From positions 1 to 41,593 of the forward strand of contig NZ_JACKZS010000045.1 in the NCBI RefSeq assembly GCF_014222285.1: DNA of 41,593 nt, written 5' to 3'. The stretch's first letter is position 1. Each line of letters begins with the position of its first letter. Below, piece after piece: positions 27,847 through 34,047 of the stretch. The notes under the pieces are model-generated. The model saw nothing but the letters and a program-made list of their open reading frames with translations, did no database searches and had not been told where the DNA came from. The translations under genes and the position numbers were made by a program. The DNA is from Nostoc sp. UCD121 (GTDB lineage: Bacteria; Cyanobacteriota; Cyanobacteriia; Cyanobacteriales; Nostocaceae).

Positions 27847-28077
27847 TTACATCAGGCGGTCTTGGTACTGGTTTTCAATCCCTCGGGTGTCTTGGGTTGC
27901 CTGATTGGTTTTAGCGCGTCTTGGGTTGGATGATGCCTTGATAACCCTGCGTTGCCCTTGTTTACCTTCCAGAACTTTGATAAGCCTCCTCTTCTGGGCT
28001 AGGGTCAACTGATCGAATATGTTTATTTGGTCGGGGGTTAACTGAAACTTTTCAATAGCTTGGTTGCGATTAATCAT
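27847..28077 (-). CDS. Small basic protein, unknown function
   Basis: A 76-residue protein. The first half is helical (LTPDQINIFDQLTLAQKRRL); the second is basic and low in structure (GQRRVIKASSNPRRAKTNQ). GAGAGGA eight bases before the ATG is a good ribosome binding site. It starts five bases after the stop of the upstream terminase-like gene, so the two are cotranscribed and probably act together. No family recognised; nucleic-acid binding is suggested by the basic tail only. Confidence 0.5.
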   Translation of the reverse strand: MINRNQAIEKFQLTPDQINIFDQLTLAQKRRLIKVLEGKQGQRRVIKASSNPRRAKTNQATQDTRGIENQYQDRLM

Positions 28078-28082
28078 TGGTT

Positions 28083-28610
28083 TTATTCCTCTCTTTGGTA
28101 TTTGATATCCTGTCCGGTCATATCCCTCTCTGGTAAACCTAGTTGCTCCTCAAGGGAACCAAGGTTAATACTGACCGAGATATTAGGTTCTGGTAGAGCT
28201 TCCCGATCCATTCGATCCCTAACCAGTGCCCTGGCTAACTCCCCCATTTCCTTAAGCATCCTGGCTACTCTGAGATTATTGTCAGCATTAAACTGTGCAG
28301 CCAGAGAATCAACAGCCTCTAGAGCTATCGATAACAACCGCTCTTGTCTGTCATCTATGGTCAAACCATCGGCTGAGACATTAGTAGTTAGCCTGGGGTC
28401 TACTGGGCGGCTCTGGGATATTGTTGTGCGTTGCAGGGGCTTTGAATGCTTTTTATGGCTATAAATCTGCTGAGGGGTTACATGAACCCCCAGAGTTATC
28501 AGGTAATCAACTAAGGCGGTTGCAGGCAGCCCTAGACTGACCTTAGATTCAAAGCTTTGTCTAGCCTCGGTATTTAAAGCGCAGATAGGGCAGGTGGTTT
28601 TTCTAACCAT
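28083..28610 (-). CDS. CxxC/HTH DNA-binding protein, small-terminase-like
   Basis: A 175-residue protein. Cys7 and Cys10 (CPIC) with His52 and His55 (SHKKH) flank a helix-turn-helix-like segment (LPATALVDYLITLGVHVTPQQIY). This C-x2-C, HTH, H-x2-H layout recurs in phage DNA-binding proteins, including small terminase-type subunits. A helical middle (about 90-135, ERLLSIALEAVDSLAAQF) would suit oligomerisation, and a short tail ends in EERD-like acidic residues. If it is a terminase small subunit, the element could redirect a helper phage's packaging motor, as other satellites do. Alternatively it is a plain regulator. Its start overlaps the RHH gene's end by 8 bases. Confidence 0.5.
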   Translation of the reverse strand: MVRKTTCPICALNTEARQSFESKVSLGLPATALVDYLITLGVHVTPQQIYSHKKHSKPLQRTTISQSRPVDPRLTTNVSADGLTIDDRQERLLSIALEAVDSLAAQFNADNNLRVARMLKEMGELARALVRDRMDREALPEPNISVSINLGSLEEQLGLPERDMTGQDIKYQREE

Positions 28611-28854
28611 TGGTCTTAACCTCCTTAATAGCCTCTACAAGAGCGTCAAGACCAACTAAGAAATCATCAGCCTCTACTGATGCCAAATAGGATAAACATT
28701 CGCCGTATGCCTTCCTAGTCCCCTCTGTCATCTGATTATTTTCTAGTATTTCTCTAACTACTTCTGACATGGGTTGTTTTGACTTATCAGCCAAGTCAGC
28801 CAAGTAGTTGTATGTGTCTTCCTCGATCCGAAATGATAATGCTTTGGTTTTCAT
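28603..28854 (-). CDS. Ribbon-helix-helix protein 1, likely autoregulator
   Basis: 83 residues from ATG 28854. KTKALSFRIEEDTYNYLADL forms the beta strand and first helix, and SKQPMSEVVREILEN the second helix, of a CopG/Arc-type ribbon-helix-helix fold; the C-terminal 40 residues are an added helical tail. The upstream ATG at 28893 is rejected because it lies within the divergent promoter region. It heads the minus-strand operon with the terminase-like gene, overlapping it by 8 bases. The adjacent inverted GTACTTGACT pair is a natural operator for it. Confidence 0.75.
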   Translation of the reverse strand: MKTKALSFRIEEDTYNYLADLADKSKQPMSEVVREILENNQMTEGTRKAYGECLSYLASVEADDFLVGLDALVEAIKEVKTNG

Positions 28855-28881
28855 TTTTGTTAGTCCATTTATATATAAATC

Positions 28882-28926
28882 AGTCAAGTACATCCTTCGG
28901 CGTTTCAGGGTTTTTTGTACTTGACT
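28882..28926. promoter_or_regulatory. Divergent promoter/operator of the element
   Basis: AGTCAAGTAC (28882-28891) and GTACTTGACT (28917-28926) are perfect inverted repeats 25 bases apart. Each contains a TTGACT -35-like hexamer pointing outward; TATATA (minus side) and TTAATA (plus side) follow at roughly promoter spacing. A repressor such as RHH protein 1 bound here would control both operons at once. Confidence 0.6.
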
Positions 28927-28966
28927 ATCTCTTAATAGAAGACCAAATAATCTAAGGACTAATAAA

Positions 28967-29617
28967 ATGGCAAATCTAAGTTATGTGGAACAACTAAAAC
29001 AGCAAGCGCGAGAAATAGCAGCCGAAGCAGCTAAAGCTCAGAAGGAAGCTGAGGCGGCTCAAAAAGCTATTGATGATGCTGATACATTTAAGAAAATCTC
29101 TGCGCTTAAAACCTTACATGTGTTGCAGGATGCTGTTCAAAAACTAATCAAGCATGGTTTACTATCCTATGACCGGGCTGAGGTATATCTTAATAAATAC
29201 CTTATGGTCTATGGCCGGGACAAAGCTATCAATGAATACTTAAGACTAGGAGCGCTTCTGTTAACTCAGGAAAACTTCGGAGTTGAGTCAACAACCGCCC
29301 GATATGGTAACAAAGGACTCCTGTGGCATGGTCAGAGTTATGAAAGCGCTGAGGCGCTTTATGCAGCCGTGCAGGCGGTTATTGGCGATGATCCATTAGA
29401 ACATGTTCAATGGATTTATAGCATTCTGGATTCAGTCTTTTCAGATGATCCGAGTGCAATAGTCTTTGCTTGTTCTACCCCAGAGAGATTTGAGACTTAT
29501 GCTAATCTTTACCGGAGGGAAGTTAAGGAGGCTAAGGAGCCGTTGTCAGTCCCTGATTTGTCTCAGATAACAAGCGATGATGCTTTTCTCCTCTCATCCT
29601 TTTTCGGACAGTTCTAA
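28967..29617 (+). CDS. Unknown 216-residue protein with N-terminal coiled coil
   Basis: Residues 5-40 are a charged, alanine-rich coiled coil (QAREIAAEAAKAQKEAEAAQ). The rest is mixed helix with GLLWHGQSYESAEALYAAVQ and DPLEHVQWIYSILDSVFSDD. No catalytic motif is seen and no family is recognised. AGGACTAATAAA precedes the ATG. It is the first gene on the plus side of the divergent operator and has its own terminator, so it is a main early product of the element. Replication initiation or interference with a helper are possible but unsupported. Confidence 0.6.
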   Translation: MANLSYVEQLKQQAREIAAEAAKAQKEAEAAQKAIDDADTFKKISALKTLHVLQDAVQKLIKHGLLSYDRAEVYLNKYLMVYGRDKAINEYLRLGALLLTQENFGVESTTARYGNKGLLWHGQSYESAEALYAAVQAVIGDDPLEHVQWIYSILDSVFSDDPSAIVFACSTPERFETYANLYRREVKEAKEPLSVPDLSQITSDDAFLLSSFFGQF

Positions 29618-29623
29618 AGCGTT

Positions 29624-29659
29624 CAGTAAGTCATAGGGGCTAACTCTATGACTGTTTTT
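29624..29659 (+). terminator. Intrinsic terminator after the 216-residue gene
   Basis: CAG..TCATAG pairs with CTATGACTG (3-base bulge), followed by TTTTT. It starts 7 bases after the stop. Confidence 0.75.
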
Positions 29660-29684
29660 CTATTAACAAAATGAGGTCAATATT

Positions 29685-29852
29685 ATGTCTGATTTAACCA
29701 TTCAAGTTTCTACTCAAACCCTAGCTCTATTGAATGCTGAGGCTACCAAACAAGGGATTACAGTTAATGCCTTATGCGCTTCTGCATTCAAGCTGTTAGA
29801 AGCCCGCATAACCTTTCTAAGCGCACAGGGACATAATACAGCCAAATATTAA
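29685..29852 (+). CDS. Ribbon-helix-helix-like protein 2 (55 residues)
   Basis: 55 residues: a strand (LTIQVSTQTLALL), a helix-turn (NAEATKQGITVNALCAS) and a second helix (AFKLLEARITFLSA), the pattern of a small Arc/HicB-type ribbon-helix-helix protein. It sits between two terminators, so it is transcribed alone or by read-through. AATGAGGTCAATATT, with GAGG, precedes the ATG. The DNA target is unknown; the degenerate TTATCTC repeats 90 bases downstream are a candidate. Confidence 0.5.
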   Translation: MSDLTIQVSTQTLALLNAEATKQGITVNALCASAFKLLEARITFLSAQGHNTAKY

Positions 29853-29878
29853 ACTAACAGCATTTAAGGTCATAGTTC

Positions 29879-29913
29879 AAACCCCAATAAGTATTTATGC
29901 TTACCGGGGTTTT
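29879..29913 (+). terminator. Intrinsic terminator after RHH protein 2
   Basis: AAACCCC..TAAG pairs with CTTA..GGGGTTT, followed by TTATTA. It starts 26 bases after the RHH gene stop. Confidence 0.7.
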
Positions 29914-29944
29914 ATTATGGGGTAACTAGCGAACTGAAGGATTG

Positions 29945-29979
29945 CCAGTTATCTCCTATTATCTCTGGTTATCTCCTGT
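29945..29979. repeat. Three degenerate TTATCTC repeats at 11-bp phase
   Basis: CCAGTTATCTCC, ATTATCTCT and GGTTATCTCC start about 11 bases apart, one helical turn. They are one-base variants of the CCAGTTACCTCC units in the palindrome at 30698-30954, so the same protein may bind both places. They lie in the 264-base spacer before the 168-residue gene. Confidence 0.55.
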
Positions 29980-30116
29980 TTGACCCAGTAGCAAGGCTAT
30001 TGAGGATTGTAGGTTAGTCAAGGATACTTGTGTTTCCAATATAACAATAAAGACACATAGCCTTGACCCTTAATACCTATGAGAATAGATTAAGGAAGTA
30101 ATATTGAATACATTAA

Positions 30117-30623
30117 ATGATAAACAGATACATATATTTTATTGAGAAGCATCTTAGGGTAATAGGAGTTATGGGGGTGCTAGTTATATCCCTGTATGTT
30201 GCGGTTCAAACAGGTACAAATAGAATAGATCAGCCCCAGGAACAAGCCCAAATCCAAACCCCGGTAGGTGATTTAGATGATGATGGGGATGATGAACCCT
30301 TTGATAGGTCTAAATGCAAGGTTTATTATGCGGGTGTGCTATTGGGCGCTAATGTGTTCTGGTTTCATCATGGCTCCCGTGGGACATACCTAATGTTTAC
30401 AGATAGCGATCAGTTGGTAGATAAAGCACAAAATAGAGGTGTAAACATCTGGCTATCTAAATCAGATTTCCTAAATCTACTCGGTAGTGATCTAATGCAA
30501 CAGATGGAGCCAGAAGTTAAGGAAGTATTTGCTAGCCGACTAGACCGCGCTAACTATGTGGCTGTGGTTGATGACAGCTTAACCGCCAGAGCTAGCGGTG
30601 CGGCGAATGATTGTGTAAGGTAA
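30117..30623 (+). CDS. Membrane-anchored protein of the element, unknown function
   Basis: A 168-residue protein with a short cytoplasmic start, one membrane helix (about 14-31, IGVMGVLVISLYVAVQ), an acidic linker with DDDGDDE (54-60) and a globular C-terminal domain of about 100 residues containing two cysteines (Cys67 and Cys166), which could pair outside the cytoplasm. No family recognised. In a minimal mobile element a surface-anchored protein is unusual; superinfection exclusion or an accessory immunity function is possible but not shown. The ribosome binding site is weak (AAGGAAG is 18 bases upstream). Confidence 0.6.
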   Translation: MINRYIYFIEKHLRVIGVMGVLVISLYVAVQTGTNRIDQPQEQAQIQTPVGDLDDDGDDEPFDRSKCKVYYAGVLLGANVFWFHHGSRGTYLMFTDSDQLVDKAQNRGVNIWLSKSDFLNLLGSDLMQQMEPEVKEVFASRLDRANYVAVVDDSLTARASGAANDCVR

Positions 30624-30697
30624 TGCTCATTGATAACTTAAGCCCCTAGTGGTTATCTAAGGGATACCAAGGGGCTAAGGGGGTACTGGCTAGCGCT

Positions 30698-30954
30698 GGG
30701 TGATTTACTAGTCCCCTAATATTTCCCAGTTACCTCCCCAGTTACCTCCAGTTACCTCTGGAGGTAACCACTAGAACCTTTATGGAGCTTAGGTTCTAGC
30801 CTGCGGGTTACCTGGTTACCTCATATTTGGCAAACAAAACCCCTATAGTAATCTGTAATCTGTACACCCTATTTTAGAAAAAATAGAGGTAACCAGGTAA
30901 CCGGAGGTAACTGGGGAGGTAACTGGGAAATATTAGGGGACTAGTAAATCACCC
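30698..30954. repeat. 257-bp double palindrome with ten AGGTAAC heptamers
   Basis: Perfect 52-bp arms (30698-30749 and 30903-30954) surround an inner perfect 17-bp pair (30806-30822 and 30886-30902) and a central hairpin CTAGAACCT/AGGTTCTAG (30771-30799). GTTACCT occurs at 30729, 30741, 30751, 30807 and 30815; AGGTAAC at 30762, 30887, 30895, 30905 and 30917. The heptamers are thus mirrored and spaced 8-12 bases apart. This iteron-like layout suits an origin, partition site or packaging site; it also lies between convergent genes. Confidence 0.9.
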
Positions 30955-31085
30955 CCGCTACCTACTTGTACAGCAAAGATGTCATAAATCCTTACTAAAT
31001 CTAATGCTGCTTTTCTATTGTCCTGGCTCTTATCCTCATCATCAAAGCTTGACTTAGTATCATTAAAGCTGTTATAATCAGACAT
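30933..31085 (-). CDS. Small acidic protein, unknown function (50 residues)
   Basis: 50 residues from ATG 31085, chosen because AAGGAA lies seven bases upstream; an in-frame ATG at 31124 lacks one. The first half is very acidic (SSFDDEDKSQD), the second hydrophobic (LDLVRIYDIFAVQV). The last seven codons and stop fall inside the right arm of the large palindrome, so coding and palindrome sequence overlap. It is the last gene of the right-hand minus-strand group. No family recognised. Confidence 0.45.
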   Translation of the reverse strand: MSDYNSFNDTKSSFDDEDKSQDNRKAALDLVRIYDIFAVQVGSGGDLLVP

Positions 31086-31216
31086 ATCGACTTCCTTTAA
31101 GTTGGTTTTGTTTGAGTAATCCATTATTTGAATCCTTGGGCATTAGCCCTATTTGTTTGAACTTAATATTGGTTTTAGGGTTAGCTAGCTGGTTACTGGT
31201 TAACCCTATTTGGTGT

Positions 31217-31366
31217 TTAGGCAGCATGATTAGCCTTTAGGTATTCCCGGATAGCATCTCTAACTACTTGTGCTAGGGGAACCTCTCTCTGGTCAGCGAT
31301 CGCGCTTAACTGTTTTCTTGAGTCATCTGAGAACCGCATTGTAAAAATCTTCTTAGTTTCAGCCAT
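31217..31366 (-). CDS. Ribbon-helix-helix protein 3 (49 residues)
   Basis: 49 residues with a textbook CopG-type fold: strand KKIFTMRFSDD, helix one SRKQLSAIADQR, turn EVPLA, helix two QVVRDAIREYLKAN. It is almost only the DNA-binding unit and should dimerise. TGGAGGGATTAA upstream is a strong ribosome binding site. It follows RHH protein 4 on the same strand after about 150 bases. Candidates for its target are the AGGTAAC heptamers or its own promoter. Confidence 0.8.
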   Translation of the reverse strand: MAETKKIFTMRFSDDSRKQLSAIADQREVPLAQVVRDAIREYLKANHAA

Positions 31367-31514
31367 TTAATCCCTCCAGATATTCGCTTGTATTACTTGT
31401 AGAATGTCAAGGCTGGTTAGTTAACAGTAGAATCAGGGTTCTAGCCTCTGGGTAATCCTGGAAACATTAAGGAATCCTAAAGATATTTTAATCTATGTCT
31501 TTAGGAATAGGTAT

Positions 31515-31694
31515 TTATGCTTGCGGGTTCACTATTACCCCTAAATCTGCCTTGATTGCCTTGAGTACAGTAGACCGGACATAGCTAGACATCCCCTGTC
31601 CGGTTGTGGTAGCAGCTTGCTGTAGTAGTTCATGTTCTTCCTCAGTTAGCCAGACTTGCAACTTAACTTTGCGGTTAGTTCTTTGGTTAGTCAT
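31515..31694 (-). CDS. Ribbon-helix-helix protein 4, MobC/Arc-like (59 residues)
   Basis: 59 residues: strand RKVKLQVWLTEEE, helix one HELLQQAATTTGQ, helix two MSSYVRSTVLKAIKAD, a pattern seen in plasmid mobilisation-type and Arc-type ribbon-helix-helix proteins. No relaxase is present in the element, so mobilisation would need one in trans. It starts three bases after the stop of the 73-residue gene, clearly an operon. The overlap GAGGAGCTATAAATA supplies the ribosome binding site. Confidence 0.75.
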   Translation of the reverse strand: MTNQRTNRKVKLQVWLTEEEHELLQQAATTTGQGMSSYVRSTVLKAIKADLGVIVNPQA

Positions 31695-31697
31695 TAT

Positions 31698-31919
31698 TTA
31701 TAGCTCCTCATCAAAGAAGATTTCCTCACCCTCAGCCCAAGGTAGGCTATCAATAAATATTGCACCCAAATCAAACTTAGACCCGCGCAGAGTGTATAAG
31801 GTCTTCATTGCTGACTTGACCGATGGAATAACCGATAACTTCTCTAAATCCGCCTTATCTAGCTCGATTAGGTATTCATCTAAACCTAAAACTACTCTGG
31901 TAAAAACTGGGAGTTTCAT
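31698..31919 (-). CDS. Small acidic protein upstream of RHH protein 4
   Basis: 73 residues from ATG 31919; GGGAAAGGA ten bases upstream supports this start over an in-frame ATG at 31949. The sequence VFTRVVLGLDEYLIELDKAD is followed by an acidic end WAEGEEIFFDEEL. No family recognised. Tight coupling to a ribbon-helix-helix gene (3-base gap) suggests a partner, for instance an antitoxin-like or regulatory pair, but the polarity (acidic protein first) does not match a known toxin-antitoxin type. Confidence 0.5.
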   Translation of the reverse strand: MKLPVFTRVVLGLDEYLIELDKADLEKLSVIPSVKSAMKTLYTLRGSKFDLGAIFIDSLPWAEGEEIFFDEEL

Positions 31920-31949
31920 TGTTTTTTTCCTTTCCCAGTATACTCCCAT

Positions 31950-32297
31950 TGTAACCCACGCAGATGTTAATAGCTAGTAATAACTGGCACATTTTGTATA
32001 TAAACTGGTACATAGGGTTAACCCTATTTGAGGTGATTTGGTATTTTAGGCTGGCTGATAATACCCTTAGAAATCTGAAATCTCCTCTGTCAGACTAATG
32101 AGAATCCTAAGACTCTAATGGGAAACCATAAAGCATCATCGCTAGCGCTAGCCAGGAACCCATAGGCGCACCGGGGGGTTACTAAGGGCCATAAAAATAC
32201 CCCTAGTTAGTTTGGCGCTAACAAGGGGAAAAGGTACAAACAAAACTCAAAGAATGCTTAGTTAAAAATAGAGGTTTTATAAAAGTTATAGTTGCTA
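31950..32297. other. Gene-free stretch in the element, 348 bases
   Basis: No convincing gene on either strand. It has a GCTAGCGCTAGC palindrome at about 32137-32148 and must hold the promoter of the 73-residue/RHH 4 operon. A partial TGGTTACTGG-type motif related to the heptamers lies further left near 31190. Confidence 0.45.
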
Positions 32298-32528
32298 CTA
32301 TTTAGTCAGATGGGACACAAGGCGCTTCAATAGCTCAGTGTTGGCGGTCAAGTCGCGGTCTATGCGCTCAAGGGTTGCCTCGGTTCTCAGTTGGGTTGCC
32401 TTGACTACCTCAATACTTAACTGTAGTTCCTTGAGGGTAATCGGCTTGACTGATGAGGTATCGGACTTGGGCGGCCATAGAGATACCATTAGCCGATGCA
32501 AGGGATTGGAGCTTCTGATAGAGATCAT
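32298..32528 (-). CDS. Coiled-coil frame overlapping RHH protein 5
   Basis: The frame read from 32528 becomes protein-like only after about residue 27: KPITLKELQLSIEVVKATQL then RTEATLERIDRDLTAN, a heptad-patterned coiled coil ending VSHLTK. Its start has no ribosome binding site and it overlaps the RHH 5 gene by 119 bases in the +1 frame. The most natural reading is that this is the C-terminal half of the RHH 5 protein, reached by a +1 shift, or lost to it by a one-base mutation. Confidence 0.4.
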   Translation of the reverse strand: MISIRSSNPLHRLMVSLWPPKSDTSSVKPITLKELQLSIEVVKATQLRTEATLERIDRDLTANTELLKRLVSHLTK

Positions 32529-32562
32529 AGGACAGAGTAACTGGTAACTTAAGGGATGCCAT
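32410..32562 (-). CDS. Ribbon-helix-helix protein 5, possibly frameshifted
   Basis: 50 residues from ATG 32562: strand ASLKLPVTLSYD, helix one LYQKLQSLASANG, helix two SMAAQVRYLISQAD, then a short odd tail to the stop. The fold is a clear ribbon-helix-helix. A +1 shift around 32440-32450 would fuse it to a coiled-coil tail of about 48 residues. It is the gene nearest the right end (attR) of the element, where excisionase-type genes often lie. GAGATATCTA precedes the ATG. Confidence 0.65.
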   Translation of the reverse strand: MASLKLPVTLSYDLYQKLQSLASANGISMAAQVRYLISQADYPQGTTVKY

Positions 32563-32612
32563 TAGATATCTCTTGGATGTCTAGTTATATCCTTAGTCAG
32601 TCAAGTTACCCC

Positions 32613-32636
32613 TTTGGCTATCAGATTGGCTATCAT
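32613..32636. promoter_or_regulatory. Putative integrase arm-type site, right
   Basis: TTTGGCTATCA then GATTGGCTATCAT: the 24-bp unit of 25838-25861 with two mismatches and the same orientation, 48 bases inside the right att repeat. Confidence 0.65.
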
Positions 32637-32684
32637 TTACCCCAGTTTATCTGTCTTCGATTATCCTAAAAGGCTGAAAGCCTT

Positions 32685-32756
<72 letters not shown>

Positions 32757-33116
32757 ACATCGACAATATAAAGCCTTTTTGCCTACCATTTGATATCTTG
32801 AGGAGGCAATAAGAGCAGTTTAACAATAGTAGCACAAGATTGTGAAGTAGAGATAGTGGGTTAACCGGATGTTTCTGTTAGTCTTGCGTCGCCATCCAGT
32901 TTTTCGTTATATCTGGATTAGCGATCGCTAATCCAAACTTCTGTGATAATTTAGCACTTAACCCGTGCTTCCTTGCTAGGAGCGTGTTCCAGACCACCTA
33001 TTCGACACTACTTTTAAGAATGTCAATCAAGAAATTAACAGTGTAAGTGGGGATGTCGTGAAATAGACGTTCATCAACATCTACCTACAAACGGCTTACT
33101 TTGAGGATCTAGCGCG
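32757..33116. other. Intergenic, 360 bases
   Basis: Contains the tRNA-Cys promoter side and a HIP1 site. No gene is seen. Confidence 0.5.
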
Positions 33117-33710
33117 TTAATTAGCTTTGACTTCATCGGCAAAATTAGCCCATCGGACAAAGTGAAAGGGGCCGGCAATGGAACCCCACAGTCGCTCATC
33201 AGTGTCTAAATCCCTTCCCCGGTCGAGGCTGAAAAATTCTTTAGCGTCAATCTCAAATTCGTTATCTAAATAAGTATTTTTGCCGTCACGAACCACAATG
33301 CAGCCTTTACCAGGTTCGACCCTGCCTTTGAAGCTATTACCTGTCCACTCTACAATCATGTTGCAGCCTGACATTTTTTCCAGTTGGTCAACAGACAACT
33401 CTTTGAGGCGTTCGGGTTCACGAGATGCACCGTAAAACTTTTGTTCTTCTTTAACGGTGTAGTGTTCAATAGCAATGTGGTTTTCTGCCGGAATCAAGTT
33501 CATTACCCGCATCCGGTAGGGTTGATTGAGCATAAAATCATAAGCTTGTTCGAGAAACAAACTTACCCCTGAGAACAATTCCAAGGGAAGGGGACGGATA
33601 CATACACGAATGTGGGCATAAAAAGGCGGATTTTCAAAAGCTTGTTCTTGATTACTAAAGTCAGCTGACATCCATCGCGCTAAGGTAGCAATATCAGTAG
33701 AATGAGTCAC
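33117..33710 (-). CDS. cpcT: Phycobilin lyase CpcT
   Basis: About 197 residues of the CpcT/CpeT chromophore lyase family. STDIATLARWMSADFSNQEQ, FENPPFYAHIRVC, CNMIVEWTGNSFKG and GPFHFVRWANFADEV match CpcT closely. CpcT attaches phycocyanobilin to Cys153 of phycocyanin or phycoerythrocyanin beta subunits. A GTG start at 33710 is preferred, because homologues begin M-T-H-S-T-D; the ATG at 33731 would add seven residues. The gene stands apart from phycobilisome operons, which is usual for cpcT. Confidence 0.92.
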   Translation of the reverse strand: MTHSTDIATLARWMSADFSNQEQAFENPPFYAHIRVCIRPLPLELFSGVSLFLEQAYDFMLNQPYRMRVMNLIPAENHIAIEHYTVKEEQKFYGASREPERLKELSVDQLEKMSGCNMIVEWTGNSFKGRVEPGKGCIVVRDGKNTYLDNEFEIDAKEFFSLDRGRDLDTDERLWGSIAGPFHFVRWANFADEVKAN

Positions 33711-34047
33711 GTCGCTTCGCTCCAAATTCAAAATTCAAAATTAATAATCCCCCTAAATTTATTTAGGGGCTTGTATCCTTTTGTTTGTTGGTGATTATTA
33801 AAATGATCAACCAGCTGATTAAAAATCCTTTAGGATTATACCATTTTGGATTTTAGATTCTTGATTTTTGATTGGGGATTGCCTTGCTGCATCTTGCTTA
33901 GTGTGAATTCATCTATCGCAATCATTTGGCAATTTGGGATTATTTTGACACTCGCCATACTAAAAAATATTGCCTGCGATACCTCCGGTGGGCTTTGCCT
34001 ACCAATTTTTCAATTAGATATTACAATCGCTGGTATTTCCAAGCTGC
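33711..34047. other. Intergenic, 337 bases
   Basis: Holds short A/T-rich repeats (CAAATTCAAAATTCAAAATT), a CCCCTAAATTTATTTAGGGG hairpin (about 33751-33770) that may be a regulatory or terminator structure, and no credible gene. Confidence 0.5.

Noticed and set aside
28060..28464. A 134-residue plus-strand frame
   Set aside because: Antisense shadow of the terminase-like gene in the minus-strand operon.
30698..30954. Terminal inverted repeats of an insertion sequence
   Set aside because: The arms enclose only 153 bases with no frame, there is no target duplication, and heptamers run through arms and centre.
30698..30954. CRISPR array
   Set aside because: Repeats are 7-12 bp, inverted and unevenly spaced, with no spacers of constant length. 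No array was seen elsewhere in the window.
31515..31919. A toxin-antitoxin pair
   Set aside because: An RHH protein follows a small acidic protein, but no toxin fold is seen in the 73-residue partner and both appear acidic or DNA-binding.
31606..31977. A 123-residue serine-rich plus-strand frame
   Set aside because: It is antisense to the tightly coupled 73-residue and RHH 4 genes, which have good ribosome binding sites; its composition is that of a shadow frame.
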